Origin: JAFEBO01 sp044375915
GTDB lineage: Bacteria; Planctomycetota; Phycisphaerae; Phycisphaerales; UBA1924
Direction: 5' to 3'
Assembly: GCA_044375915.1 (NCBI GenBank)
Contig: JBILLU010000005.1
Span: forward strand, 1 to 40,480
DNA: 40,480 nucleotides
Below, piece by piece: positions 23,846 through 31,042 of the stretch (its first letter is position 1; each line of letters starts with the position of its first letter). The translations under genes were made by a program, and so were the position numbers. The notes under the pieces were generated by a model. That model was not told the origin of the DNA, searched no databases, and was given only the letters and a program-made list of their open reading frames with translations.

Positions 23846-25210
23846 TCACCGCCCCGGCCCCGCTGCGTCCGCCGGTCGCGGGATTGCAACGCGGGGGAGC
23901 ACAATCTCCGGCCCCAGCCAGATCGATTCCAGCGCGACGTTCGCCTCCGCGGCTTCGATCGACGGCCTCAGCACCACGTCCGCGTACGTCGCATCCCACG
24001 CCTCCGCTTCCGCGCTCGTGCCGTAGCCCAACGTCCCGCCCGCCGCGAACGAGATCGAGCCCGCCTTGAACTCCTTGCCGGCCGCTGACCCGTCGCATGG
24101 TCGGATGAAGACCTCGAAGGCCAGGTTCGCCGGCGGGCGATTGCTCTGGACCATCACCCCCAGCCTCTGAGGTGAGTCCAGCTGCAGCGTCGCCGTCAGC
24201 GCCGCCCGCACGCGCGGCAACAACGCGTCGTCACGCTCCCCCCGGACGACAGCCACCGACTCCGGCACCACCTGCACATCGCTCACGAACTCCTGCGACC
24301 ATTCGCCCAGCACCCGCTCGCTCACGCCGCCCGGATCCAGGATCTGAAAGGTGCACGTAACCCGCGCCTGAAAAGTGCCCGTCGCTGCGGGCGCGGTGGT
24401 GGAGACCGACGAGCCCGAGGAACCGCCGCGCCCGACCGTCGATTGTCCGAAACTGCGTTTGTTGAATGCGGCCTGATGCTCGCCGATCGCCATCCCGGTG
24501 ATCGCGTAGCGCACCCGCGCCCGGGCCGCCTCCGGCGGGCTGGAGCCCAGCAGCGGCCCACCAACCGTGAGCGAAATCGGTGTCGAGCGCCCGGCCCGCA
24601 TGGTCTGCCGCACCGAACACGTCAGAGCCAGACCCGAGCGGACGTACGTCACCCACTGCGCGTCCGTCACCGCGCCGTTCACACGGGCAAGCTCAATGAA
24701 GTCGCTCCAAGCCAGGTCCTGCGGCACGCTCGGCGTCGAGCGCAAAGCAATCGCGTGAGTCACGAGACGATCGATGTCCGCCTGCGCGAGTATCCCGGTT
24801 CGCAGACGCCGGGATAGCTCGTTGATCGACGCCGCAGATCGTGCCGAAGGCACGCCGCTCGCCTCCATCTTGAGGACCCAGACCGGCTTGTACGGATTGA
24901 GGTTCGTCTGCCACGCCCGGTTCGCCGCAAGCCCGCCTCCCACCGCAAGCGACCCGAAGATGATCACACCGCCGAGCGTCAGCAACCGCACGGACCGCAG
25001 CCGACGCTCCACCGTCGCCGACCCGCTGCCCAGCGCGGCGCCGCACTCGGGGCAGTTGGCCGCCCCCGCGATGCCGACAAGGTCGAACCGACATCCGCGG
25101 CACAGCCGCGAGCCCGCAACAACCCGGCCCCTCCACCCGACCACAAACACCACGACCCCCGCGAGACAGGTCGCCAGCAGCAACAGCGGCAGCACTTGTC
25201 CAACACTCAT
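23846..25210 (-). CDS. Membrane protein with N-terminal zinc ribbon (planctomycete type)
   Basis: 454 residues. Transmembrane segment 1 is at about 5-26; then a zinc-ribbon-like CxxC-x12-CxxC (Cys37, Cys40, Cys53, Cys56: LCRGCRFDL and NCPECGAAL); then transmembrane segment 2 at about 76-96 (LLTLGGVIIFGSLAVGGGLA). The remaining ~350 residues form an exported domain without recognised motifs, rich in beta structure. Small membrane proteins with this CRxCxFDL...CPECG start are widespread in planctomycetes; their function is unknown. The ATG at 25210 has GGAGG 8 nt upstream. An in-frame extension upstream runs through repeat copy E and was rejected. Confidence 0.75.
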   Translation of the reverse strand: MSVGQVLPLLLLATCLAGVVVFVVGWRGRVVAGSRLCRGCRFDLVGIAGAANCPECGAALGSGSATVERRLRSVRLLTLGGVIIFGSLAVGGGLAANRAWQTNLNPYKPVWVLKMEASGVPSARSAASINELSRRLRTGILAQADIDRLVTHAIALRSTPSVPQDLAWSDFIELARVNGAVTDAQWVTYVRSGLALTCSVRQTMRAGRSTPISLTVGGPLLGSSPPEAARARVRYAITGMAIGEHQAAFNKRSFGQSTVGRGGSSGSSVSTTAPAATGTFQARVTCTFQILDPGGVSERVLGEWSQEFVSDVQVVPESVAVVRGERDDALLPRVRAALTATLQLDSPQRLGVMVQSNRPPANLAFEVFIRPCDGSAAGKEFKAGSISFAAGGTLGYGTSAEAEAWDATYADVVLRPSIEAAEANVALESIWLGPEIVLPRVAIPRPADAAGPGR

Positions 25211-25396
25211 CGGTTCATCCTCCCACATCCGCCAGCAACCGCCCCGTTCGTCCGCCAGCGTACTCCCGCAATCAATGGCCCTCGCCCCGCAAGGTCGATG
25301 CATCGCGCACAACCACCCGTCCCGTGCGCACAAACCCGTCGTTGCGACCGTGCGAAGACCGCAATCCCTCGCTCCCAACCCCAGGCCGCACAACCC

Positions 25397-25440
25397 CTTC
25401 CACTCCGTCTCTTCGTCTCTCCGTCTCTTCGTCTCTTCCC
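25397..25440. repeat. Octamer element, solitary right arm (copy E)
   Basis: CTTCCACTCCGTCTCTTCGT followed by two more CGTCTCTN octamers, then a C-run. The opening CTTCCACTCCGTCTC is identical to the inner end of the right arm of copy C inside purL. No matching left arm was found in the 25211-25396 gap. Apart from this arm the gap 25211-25481 shows no other structure. Confidence 0.8.
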
Positions 25441-25481
25441 CCCCTTGAATCATCCATCCGACTCGTGGGAAACTCCCCACC

Positions 25482-26630
25482 ATGTCGGCCCTCCCGTTCA
25501 CCCCGCTTACGATCACCCCGCGCCCCACCGAATCACGGCGCCTCAACTCCCCCTCCCAGATGGGAGCGAGGGCCGGGGGGTGGGTTCCAAGCGTCACGAT
25601 CGCGGCCGCGTCACCCAATCAACCGCACGCACTCTCCCCTTCCCAGAGGGAAGGGGCAGGGGGAAGGGCTGATCTCGATTCCCCTGCTCCGCTGCTCCCC
25701 TCCTCCCCTGCTCCCCTCCCCTTCACCCCCTCCGACGCCACCGCCGCCGCCATCCTCGACGACTTCGCCGCCCAGGACCTCACCCTCCGCGGCATCGCCG
25801 ACAAGTACGAAACCACCCTCGAGTCCCTCACCCTCTGGCTCGCCCGCCCCGACATCAAAGAGCGAATCTTCGCCCTCGAATCCGCCTGCGCCGCCCGCGC
25901 CCGCCTCGTCGTCGCCAACAACCTCGCCGCCATCGCCAACAAACTGCTCCACCTGCTCGACGAAGCCAAACTCGACCACGAATCCATCCACCGCGTCCCC
26001 GCCACCACCCACCACGCCTTCGCCGCGAGAATGCAAAGCCGCGAAAGCGGCCGCAAAACCGCCAACCTCCTCCTCCGCATCGCCCGCTACACACCGCTCA
26101 ACACCACCATACCACCCACGCTGCCCCCCAATACGAACCCCACGCGCAAGCGTGGGGCCACCGACGCGCCCCTCGCGCCGCCCGCACCCGCCCACCAACC
26201 ACATCCCATCGCGCCCCCTCTCCCCACGCACCCCAACACGCCGCCGCCTCCCCGCGCCTCCTCTCCCCGCGAGCGGGGAGAGGACCGCTTGGCCACCGGC
26301 CAAGCAGGTGAGGGGAACGACGCTCACCTGATCGCCCACGCGGTCCAATCCACCGCCGCCGCACCCACAACGAACCCCACGCGCAAGCGTGGGGTCACCC
26401 CCGCGCCGCTCGCCGCTTCACCATCTGACTTCCCGCCCGCCTTGACGAGCCCCGAGCGTGAGCGAGCGGGTCTCCCCAACGCACCATCCTCGGCTTTCGC
26501 ACTTGATCTCACCGCGATCCGCGCCACACCCTCGTCCCCGCATCCAGCCCCGCATCCATCCGCCCATCATCGCTCACAGCGCACCCGCGAACCCGCCCCA
26601 GCACCTTCGCGTGCTCCGCCATCGAATTGA
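25482..26630 (+). CDS. Helix-turn-helix-like protein built around multiple palindromic repeat insertions
   Basis: 382 residues if the frame is real from end to end. A conserved-looking helical core lies at about residues 83-204 (DATAAAILDDFAAQDLTLRG, IADKYETTLESLTLWLARPD, then a long helix rich in Ala/Leu, and FAARMQSRESGRKTANLLL). The first part looks like a helix-turn-helix of the transposase/terminase-small-subunit kind (LTLRGIADKYETTLESLTLWL); DNA binding is therefore a guess. The flanks are low complexity and are translated repeats: LNSPSQMGARAGGW, LSPSQREGAGGRAD, NPTRKRGATD, SPRERGEDRLATGQAGEG, NPTRKRGVTP and SPERERAG. The start ATG has no good ribosome-binding site; true translation may cover only the core plus some flanks. 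Confidence 0.55.
   Translation: MSALPFTPLTITPRPTESRRLNSPSQMGARAGGWVPSVTIAAASPNQPHALSPSQREGAGGRADLDSPAPLLPSSPAPLPFTPSDATAAAILDDFAAQDLTLRGIADKYETTLESLTLWLARPDIKERIFALESACAARARLVVANNLAAIANKLLHLLDEAKLDHESIHRVPATTHHAFAARMQSRESGRKTANLLLRIARYTPLNTTIPPTLPPNTNPTRKRGATDAPLAPPAPAHQPHPIAPPLPTHPNTPPPPRASSPRERGEDRLATGQAGEGNDAHLIAHAVQSTAAAPTTNPTRKRGVTPAPLAASPSDFPPALTSPERERAGLPNAPSSAFALDLTAIRATPSSPHPAPHPSAHHRSQRTREPAPAPSRAPPSN
25541..25670. repeat. Two G/C-rich palindromes of the SPSQREGAGG type
   Basis: Copy 1 (about 25547-25590) is an imperfect CTCCC-AGA-TGGGAG hairpin followed by GAGGGCCGGGGGGTGGG. Copy 2 (25636-25656) is a perfect 9-bp CCCCTTCCC / GGGAAGGGG with AGA loop, followed by CAGGGGGAAGGGC. Both lie in frame within the N-terminal part of the gene at 25482. 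Confidence 0.75.
26138..26157. repeat. NPTRKRG palindrome, copy 1
   Basis: Perfect hairpin CCCCACGC / GCGTGGGG with GCAA tetraloop, preceded by ACGAA and followed by CCACC. Translates to NPTRKRGAT in the host gene. A second copy with the same loop is at 26375-26394. Confidence 0.9.
26255..26317. repeat. Two-hairpin palindromic repeat, copy 2
   Basis: Hairpin 1 CTCTCCCCGC / GCGGGGAGAG (26261-26282) and hairpin 2 GCTTGGCC / GGCCAAGC (26287-26305), in the same order and spacing as copy 1 at 21171-21233. In hairpin 2 the C:G pair of copy 1 is changed to G:C on both sides, so pairing is preserved. Confidence 0.9.
26375..26394. repeat. NPTRKRG palindrome, copy 2
   Basis: Same CCCCACGC-GCAA-GCGTGGGG hairpin as at 26138, again preceded by ACGAA, followed by TCACC. 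Confidence 0.9.
26442..26471 (+). repeat. SPERER-type repeat, forward copy
   Basis: TTGACGAGCCCCGAGCGTGA followed by GCGAGCGGGT. Found again inverted at 26791-26822 and, with GTCAGG in place of GTGAGC, at 40052-40081. Confidence 0.85.
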
Positions 26631-26790
26631 CGGGAGGGCATCGCGAGCAGCGCGTGCCACGCCCCTCGCGTGGCGAAGCCAAAGCCCTTGCGCCCATCGC
26701 AAAAAGGAGAACCAACCTTGCCAAGCCAAGGTCTGTCGCACGTCGTGATGCACCATCGCGTCGGCCTAGTTTCGGCCTGCGCGCACCAAT

Positions 26791-26822
26791 CACCCACTCG
26801 CTCACGCTCGGGGCTCGTCAAC
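26791..26822 (-). repeat. SPERER-type repeat, inverted copy
   Basis: Reverse complement of the element at 26442-26471. It lies just beyond the 3' end of the desaturase gene. The rest of the 26631-26858 gap holds one more small palindrome (GCCACGCCCCTCGCGTGGC near 26661) but no convincing gene. Confidence 0.85.
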
Positions 26823-26858
26823 CAGCTCCCGCGTCATCCCCCGCGCACCGCGTGCCGA

Positions 26859-27848
26859 TCACGCCTTCTTCCGCTTCCCCTCAATCCGCTCCGCCGACGG
26901 CACCGTCACCTCGCTCGCCAGCCCGACCAACTCCAGCGCCTTGATCGTGATGTAGCTCGGGTCAAACTGCCACCACCACAGCCCGTGCCGCGCCGAGGTC
27001 GGGAACGCGTGATGGTTGTTGTGCCAGCCCTCGCCCAGCGCCAGCACGCCGACGATCGCGTTGTTGCGGCTCTGATCGCCCGTCCGGAACGGACTCGCGC
27101 CCCACAGATGACACACCGAGTTCACGCTCCACGCGATGTGATGCCCCAGCAAGATCCGCGTCAGCCCGCCCCACAGAAATCCCAACAGCGCACCCTTCCA
27201 CGTCATCGTCAGCACGCCACCCAGCACCGTCGGGATCACCAATCCAACCACAACCCAGAACAAGAACTGCCGATTCACGCGGCACAGCATCTCGTCCTGC
27301 CGCAAATCCTTGATGTACCGCCCCAATCCCTTGGAGTGACCCATGAACAGCCACCCCATGTGCGCGTGGTAGAACCCCCGCAGCATCGTCAGCACGCCGT
27401 GTTCTTCGTCATCGTCATGGTGCGTGTGCGGCGAGTGCGGATCGTTCTCGCGGTCCGAGTGCTGATGATGCCGCCGATGCACGCCCACCCACTCGATCAC
27501 CGGCCCCTGCACCGACATCGACCCCAGCACCGCCAGCAGCCACCGCACCGGCGCCACCGCCTCAAACGACTTGTGCGTGAACAGCCGGTGATACCCCACC
27601 GTGATGCCCAGCGAGCTCGCCATGAACATGAAGAACAGAATGCCCGCCTGCGTCCAGTCGAACGCAATGCCCCAGGAGAAGTAGATCGCCAGCAAGAGCC
27701 CCGCAAACGGCGTCACCACCGCGATCAGGTTCACCAGCCGCGCCTTCTTGTCCGCCGGCGACAGCTCACGCCCTTCCAGCCCCTCGGCCTCGACGCGCGT
27801 GGTAGAAGCCTCCGCCGCGGGAGCCGCGGCAAGGACGTTGGGTCGCAT
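26859..27848 (-). CDS. Acyl-CoA/fatty acid desaturase (delta-9 type)
   Basis: 329 residues. Membrane di-iron desaturase that introduces a double bond in acyl chains. All three His boxes are present: HRLFTH (His87, His92), HRRHH (His124, His127, His128) and HNNHH (His276, His279, His280), plus His247 in NSVCHLWG. Hydrophobic segments lie at about 38-58, 66-85 and 195-235. An unusual His/Asp/Glu-rich insert (HTHHDDDEEH, ~141-150) follows the second box. It controls membrane lipid fluidity. Start chosen at MRPNVLAAAP; an ATG 11 codons upstream (27881) is possible, and neither has a clear ribosome-binding site. Gene order does not show an operon with its neighbours. Confidence 0.92.
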   Translation of the reverse strand: MRPNVLAAAPAAEASTTRVEAEGLEGRELSPADKKARLVNLIAVVTPFAGLLLAIYFSWGIAFDWTQAGILFFMFMASSLGITVGYHRLFTHKSFEAVAPVRWLLAVLGSMSVQGPVIEWVGVHRRHHQHSDRENDPHSPHTHHDDDEEHGVLTMLRGFYHAHMGWLFMGHSKGLGRYIKDLRQDEMLCRVNRQFLFWVVVGLVIPTVLGGVLTMTWKGALLGFLWGGLTRILLGHHIAWSVNSVCHLWGASPFRTGDQSRNNAIVGVLALGEGWHNNHHAFPTSARHGLWWWQFDPSYITIKALELVGLASEVTVPSAERIEGKRKKA

Positions 27849-27959
27849 GGTGCTGGTTTGCAAGGGAGATCGTAAGACCATGAACCCCACGCCGCGTGCC
27901 AAAAGCAGCGAAATCCACCCGCCACGTTCGTCGCGTTGGCACGTTCTGAGCCCGTGTGT

Positions 27960-28076
27960 TCAGAACCTGCCAAGGAGATAGAAGACGATGACGAAGAGCA
28001 CGACAGCGCCGAGCAGCCCGCCGCCCCATTTCCATGCCGCGAAACCCGCAATGCCTGTGCGAATAAGTCTGTTCAT
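27960..28076 (-). CDS. Small membrane protein, 38 residues, translationally coupled
   Basis: The product is MNRLIRTGIAGFAAWKWGGG followed by a single hydrophobic helix (LLGAVVLFVIVFYLLGRF). AAGGA lies 8 nt before its ATG, and the ATG overlaps the TGA of the upstream gene (ATGA), so translation coupling is likely. Last gene of the YqjD/YqjE-like operon. The short basic N-terminus and one transmembrane segment fit a small inner-membrane protein; no family recognised. Confidence comes from the ribosome-binding site, overlap and clear topology rather than homology. Confidence 0.7.
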   Translation of the reverse strand: MNRLIRTGIAGFAAWKWGGGLLGAVVLFVIVFYLLGRF

Positions 28077-28549
28077 GAGATGCGTCCTTGTGCTGAGGGA
28101 AGAGTCCGCGGTCGAAGCGCCGGTGGCGACGCGGGCTGCGGCGTCCTTGGTCCGGAGGCCGCGTGCTGTCCCGCGGCCCGTGCGGCACCCTGCTGTTCCT
28201 GATGGCGTGAGAACACCCAGCCGCCCAGCCGCCAGAGCAGCGACATCCGGCCCGCCTGTCGGGCCGCGCTCTGCAGCAGCGATGGCCGCATCGTTGGATC
28301 CGGCGCCAGCCGAACCGGCACGGCCGACCCACGCACGAAGCGGCTCGCGACCCACACCAGCGCGACCACCCCGACGCCGCCTGCTGCGTACCAGCCCGCC
28401 TGGGCCATCGCCTTGTTCGTCCGGATGTCGTGCGTGCGCGACCATTCGAGCAATTCGGCCTTCACCTGAGCGACCGTCTGTTGATCGCCGCCCCGATGAT
28501 CTGAGCCATCTTCCGATCCGTCTTCGGTTCCGGCGTTGTGGTCGGTCAT
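28073..28549 (-). CDS. Membrane protein in the YqjD/YqjE-like operon
   Basis: 158 residues. An acidic, hydrophilic N-terminus (MTDHNAGTEDGSEDGSDHRG), then a helix (TVAQVKAELLEWSRTHDIRT), one transmembrane segment at about 52-70 (GWYAAGGVGVVALVWVASRF) and a basic/Gln-rich tail with SLLWRLGGWVFSRHQ. No family recognised; the position after YqjE resembles the third gene (YqjK) of the E. coli operon, but sequence similarity is only general. GGGAGG lies 8 nt upstream and the start overlaps the previous stop by ATGA. Confidence 0.7.
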   Translation of the reverse strand: MTDHNAGTEDGSEDGSDHRGGDQQTVAQVKAELLEWSRTHDIRTNKAMAQAGWYAAGGVGVVALVWVASRFVRGSAVPVRLAPDPTMRPSLLQSAARQAGRMSLLWRLGGWVFSRHQEQQGAARAAGQHAASGPRTPQPASPPALRPRTLPSAQGRIS

Positions 28550-28890
28550 GGCTCGCGCCTCCCGGATGCAAGGCCCAGCAAGCCCAGGCACAGTCCGCCG
28601 AGCACGAGCACCGCCAGTCCCGTCGTCCCAAGCGCGAGCGAACGGGTCATCTGAGTCTCAAGCCACGAGAGCAAGCCGGCGGCCATCAACGCGGTGCCGC
28701 CGACAACCAGCGGCACCCCGATCAGCAGAATCGCCAGCCCCGTGGCCAACCCAGTTCCCAGCCCCAGGGCAAGCCGCTTCCCGTGCTCACGCGCGTCTCG
28801 GGCCTCCTCGCGCACGGCGGAGCGCAGCGAGCGACCCTCCGCTTCGAGCAGATCACAGACACGCACGATGAACGTCGAGATCGCCTTCAC
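28546..28890 (-). CDS. YqjE-like (phage holin/DUF1469 family) membrane protein
   Basis: 114 residues. An N-terminal amphipathic, charged helix (VCDLLEAEGRSLRSAVREEA) is followed by two transmembrane segments at about 41-75 (GTGLATGLAILLIGVPLVVG) and 86-109. This is the layout of Holin-X/DUF1469 proteins such as E. coli YqjE. Start GTG, with AGGAG located in the last codons of the upstream DUF883 gene. The stop overlaps the next start (ATGA). Family role is unknown; it is linked to membrane stress and to YqjD-type ribosome-associated proteins. Confidence 0.75.
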   Translation of the reverse strand: MKAISTFIVRVCDLLEAEGRSLRSAVREEARDAREHGKRLALGLGTGLATGLAILLIGVPLVVGGTALMAAGLLSWLETQMTRSLALGTTGLAVLVLGGLCLGLLGLASGRREP

Positions 28891-28892
28891 GC

Positions 28893-29180
28893 TCAGCTCC
28901 TGCGAGTGAACACCAGTCCGACCAACAGACCCGCCGCCGCCGCGATGCCCAAGCTGGCCATCGGGTTGTGCACGATCACGTCCTTCAGAGATGCCGCGGC
29001 GTGCTGGGCCGAGTCGCGGATGCCCTCGTACTGGTCCTTCACCGCGCACTTGGCGGCATCGACCGCATGCTTCGCGGCGTCGCGACCGTCAGCAGCAATG
29101 GCGTGCATGTCAGCTTCGATTCCGAGCCCGCGATCGTCCTTCTTGTAGTCCGTGCCATCGGTAACAGATGAGATTGCCAT
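28893..29180 (-). CDS. DUF883 (YqjD/ElaB-like) membrane-anchored protein
   Basis: 95 residues. The central helix (DAAKHAVDAAKCAVKDQYEG, DSAQHAAASLKDVI) and the C-terminal membrane anchor HNPMASLGIAAAAGLLVGLV ending FTRRS are the DUF883 pattern. YqjD, ElaB and YgaM in E. coli are tail-anchored proteins that bind ribosomes and are induced in stationary phase by RpoS. AAGGGA lies 7 nt before the ATG. First gene of a four-gene operon (DUF883, YqjE-like, unknown, 38-residue protein) with overlaps or a 2-nt gap. Confidence 0.85.
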   Translation of the reverse strand: MAISSVTDGTDYKKDDRGLGIEADMHAIAADGRDAAKHAVDAAKCAVKDQYEGIRDSAQHAAASLKDVIVHNPMASLGIAAAAGLLVGLVFTRRS

Positions 29181-29352
29181 GTGTGATTCCCTTTGGTTGT
29201 GTCGCCAGTGTTCGTGGAGCGACGGTGGTGAATCCGGGGTAAGCCGGGAAAGTCAATCGCGTCGGGACGAAGCGGCTTGCTGGAGAGAAGCCGCCTCGAC
29301 CCGCGCGTTCTGCATAGCGGGCGGCCGAAGCCAGACCCCGCGGTTTGTTCCG

Positions 29353-29844
29353 TCAGGCCATCGCGCCTTCGTTCACGCTCGCGGTCGCCAGCTCGCTCAG
29401 CGCGTCGTTCGCCTTCTTCTCGTCGTTCAGCGTCTTCTCATGCAGCTTGGCGTCGGCGTTGCGCCCGAGCTGCAGCGCAAACGCCTGGAGACAGCCGTAG
29501 GACGCGATTTCGTAGTGCTCGATCTTCTGTGCCGCACATATCAACCCCGCATCGCGAGCCGTCTCCTCGGCGTCGGCCTCGATGACTTCAACGCCCTCCT
29601 CCACCAGCCCGACCGTGGCCTTGCAGACCTTCCGACCGGCGGCCTTGCCCAGATCGGTGAGGATCCGGTCAAGCCTGGAAAGGTGCTCGCGGGTGAGCAC
29701 GAGATGATCGGCGAACGCGCTCTTCAGATCCGGGTTGCTCGCCGCCTTCATCATCTTGGGTATGGCCCGGATGAGCTGGCGCTCGCAGCTGTGCATGTCC
29801 TGGAGCTGGTCGAGATAGACGTCCGCGAGGCTCATGAGTTTCAT
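29353..29844 (-). CDS. DUF892 ferritin-like protein (YciE/YciF family)
   Basis: 163 residues. An all-helical ferritin-like fold: LADVYLDQLQDMHSCERQLI, FADHLVLTREHLSRLDRILT, CAAQKIEHYEIASYGCLQAF, NDEKKANDALSELATASVNE. The Glu/His positions of a di-iron site can be seen (HSCERQL, REHLSRL, KIEHYEI, NDEKKA). YciE/YciF are stress-induced in enterobacteria. Starts at MKLMSLADVYL with only a weak AGAAAG upstream; the longer frame is the low-complexity leader of the next gene and was rejected. Its place among DUF883, HMA-like and small basic proteins fits a general stress cluster. Confidence 0.88.
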   Translation of the reverse strand: MKLMSLADVYLDQLQDMHSCERQLIRAIPKMMKAASNPDLKSAFADHLVLTREHLSRLDRILTDLGKAAGRKVCKATVGLVEEGVEVIEADAEETARDAGLICAAQKIEHYEIASYGCLQAFALQLGRNADAKLHEKTLNDEKKANDALSELATASVNEGAMA

Positions 29845-29914
29845 GGTGTGCTTTCTGTGGCGGCCGTCGCCGCCCGAGACGTCCGCGTGTGGAGAACCGA
29901 CCGTGCCCGAAGAA

Positions 29915-30352
29915 CTACCGCACGGCCTTGGCTGGCGCCGGCATCGGGGCCCGCTGCGGGATCGGCGGCGGCGTCGATCCGCCGCGGTGGTCGCCACGCT
30001 TCTCGTGTTCGGAGCCCGGCCGCGACGGAGCCGACGGCGAGGGCTGGCCCTGTTTGCCCGGACCGGACTGATTCAGGCCGGAGTCCTGCACCTTGAAGCC
30101 GGCGTCCTTGATCGCCGTGCACGCGGCGGCGTAGCCGTCGCGATCCGCCTCGATCGTGACCGAGCCGACGGTGACGGACTTGGTCGTCACGCCCTCGACG
30201 TCTTTCAGCGCGCTGGAGACCTTCTGCACGCACACGTCGCCCGTCATGCCGTCGACCTTGATGGTGCGGCTCTTGGTCTGGTTGTTGTCGGTCGCTTGGT
30301 TGGAGTTCTTGCCGGGCTGGTTGCCGGAGGAGCTGCTGCTGGGGTTCGTCAT
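29915..30352 (-). CDS. HMA-domain-like protein missing the first metal-binding Cys
   Basis: 145 residues. A Ser/Asn-rich N-terminus is followed by an HMA (heavy-metal-associated) fold at about 29-90: RTIKVDGMTGDVCVQKVSSA, then VEGVTTKSVTVGSVTIEAD and AIKDAGFKVQD. The canonical GMTCxxC metal site reads GMTGDVC, so Cys38 is Gly38 and only Cys41 remains. The C-terminal ~55 residues are Pro/Ser/Gly-rich and disordered. It may bind metal in another way or act as a protein-interaction domain. Its leader contains a nested hairpin (30361-30435). No Shine-Dalgarno sequence precedes the chosen ATG. Confidence 0.7.
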   Translation of the reverse strand: MTNPSSSSSGNQPGKNSNQATDNNQTKSRTIKVDGMTGDVCVQKVSSALKDVEGVTTKSVTVGSVTIEADRDGYAAACTAIKDAGFKVQDSGLNQSGPGKQGQPSPSAPSRPGSEHEKRGDHRGGSTPPPIPQRAPMPAPAKAVR

Positions 30353-30360
30353 GATGGGGT

Positions 30361-30435
30361 ACTTTCGATCGTCGGTGTCGGCTCGGGGCGTGCGTTCAAC
30401 ACGCCCCAGGACATCATGGACGATCAATCGAAAGT
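30361..30435 (-). promoter_or_regulatory. Nested hairpin in the leader of the HMA-like gene
   Basis: On the minus strand the RNA would fold with an outer stem ACTTTCGAT...CGTC pairing GACG...ATCGAAAGT (9+4 bp, one 4-nt bulge) around two ~11-nt internal-loop strands, enclosing an inner stem GGGGCGTG / CACGCCCC (8 bp, 7-nt loop). The structure ends 8 nt before the ATG at 30352. It matches no riboswitch I recognise. A regulatory role is inference. Confidence 0.55.
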
Positions 30436-30604
30436 TGCCATCGCCAATCGTGGGTTCCGCATCGATGGAGGAAGGTTCCCCCCGGCGGAATCTTGGGCGC
30501 GTGGGATCCCCATCGCGCCATCATGCCGCGGCACGAGTCGCCACCGGACGCGGTATCGCGCGTCGCGGATCAGAACGCATCAGAGAATGCTGCCCGCATT
30601 CGGT

Positions 30605-30805
30605 TCAGCGCCGTCCGCGCTTCACGCCGCTCGACTTGCTGAGCGCGCCCGACTGTTTCGAGCGATCCAGACGCTGCTGCTGCACACTGTGCGAGGGGTC
30701 CACCCGGCTGCCCGTGTGCGGCATGCTGGTGGGCGAACGCTGCTTCTGGCCGCTGGCGCTCCCGGTATTCCCGCGTTGGCCTTTGGACGTGGTGCGATCC
30801 GCCAT
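30605..30805 (-). CDS. Small basic hydrophilic protein, 66 residues
   Basis: The product begins MADRTTSKGQRGNTGSASGQ and is rich in Ser, Arg, Lys, Gly and Gln with almost no hydrophobic residues; it ends SSGVKRGRR. AAGGAG stands 8 nt before the ATG, the strongest ribosome-binding site in this region, which is the main support. No family recognised; it looks intrinsically disordered and could bind nucleic acid. Location next to DUF892, HMA-like and DUF883 genes suggests a stress role, which is inference only. Confidence 0.6.
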   Translation of the reverse strand: MADRTTSKGQRGNTGSASGQKQRSPTSMPHTGSRVDPSHSVQQQRLDRSKQSGALSKSSGVKRGRR

Positions 30806-31042
30806 GATGTGTACTCCTTGGGCGACGTTCGCAATCGTGCGCCGGATCATGCTACGGGTGCGCGATGCCCGAATCGCCCACGAAGTTCAACAACAGAGGA
30901 AGTTCCGCATGCGCTGTTCGTTTCGTGCGCCGCTGTCGCATTGCGTTTGCACTTTGCTCGTAGGTTGGGGAACCCGGCGCTGATCACGCTGCAACGGCAG
31001 GCAAACCGCTCCTTCAGACCCACGGCTCGTACCCTCATCCTC

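Noticed and set aside
25211..25618. N-terminal extension of the zinc-ribbon membrane protein to 25618
   Set aside because: The extension passes through an octamer arm (EETKRRRDEETEW) and has no homology, while GGAGG stands correctly before the ATG at 25210.
26718..27875. TTG-start frame with AAGGAG upstream running antisense to the desaturase
   Set aside because: It covers the SPERER-type repeat and then runs opposite a desaturase with all three His boxes; the product is a His/Arg/Pro-rich shadow.
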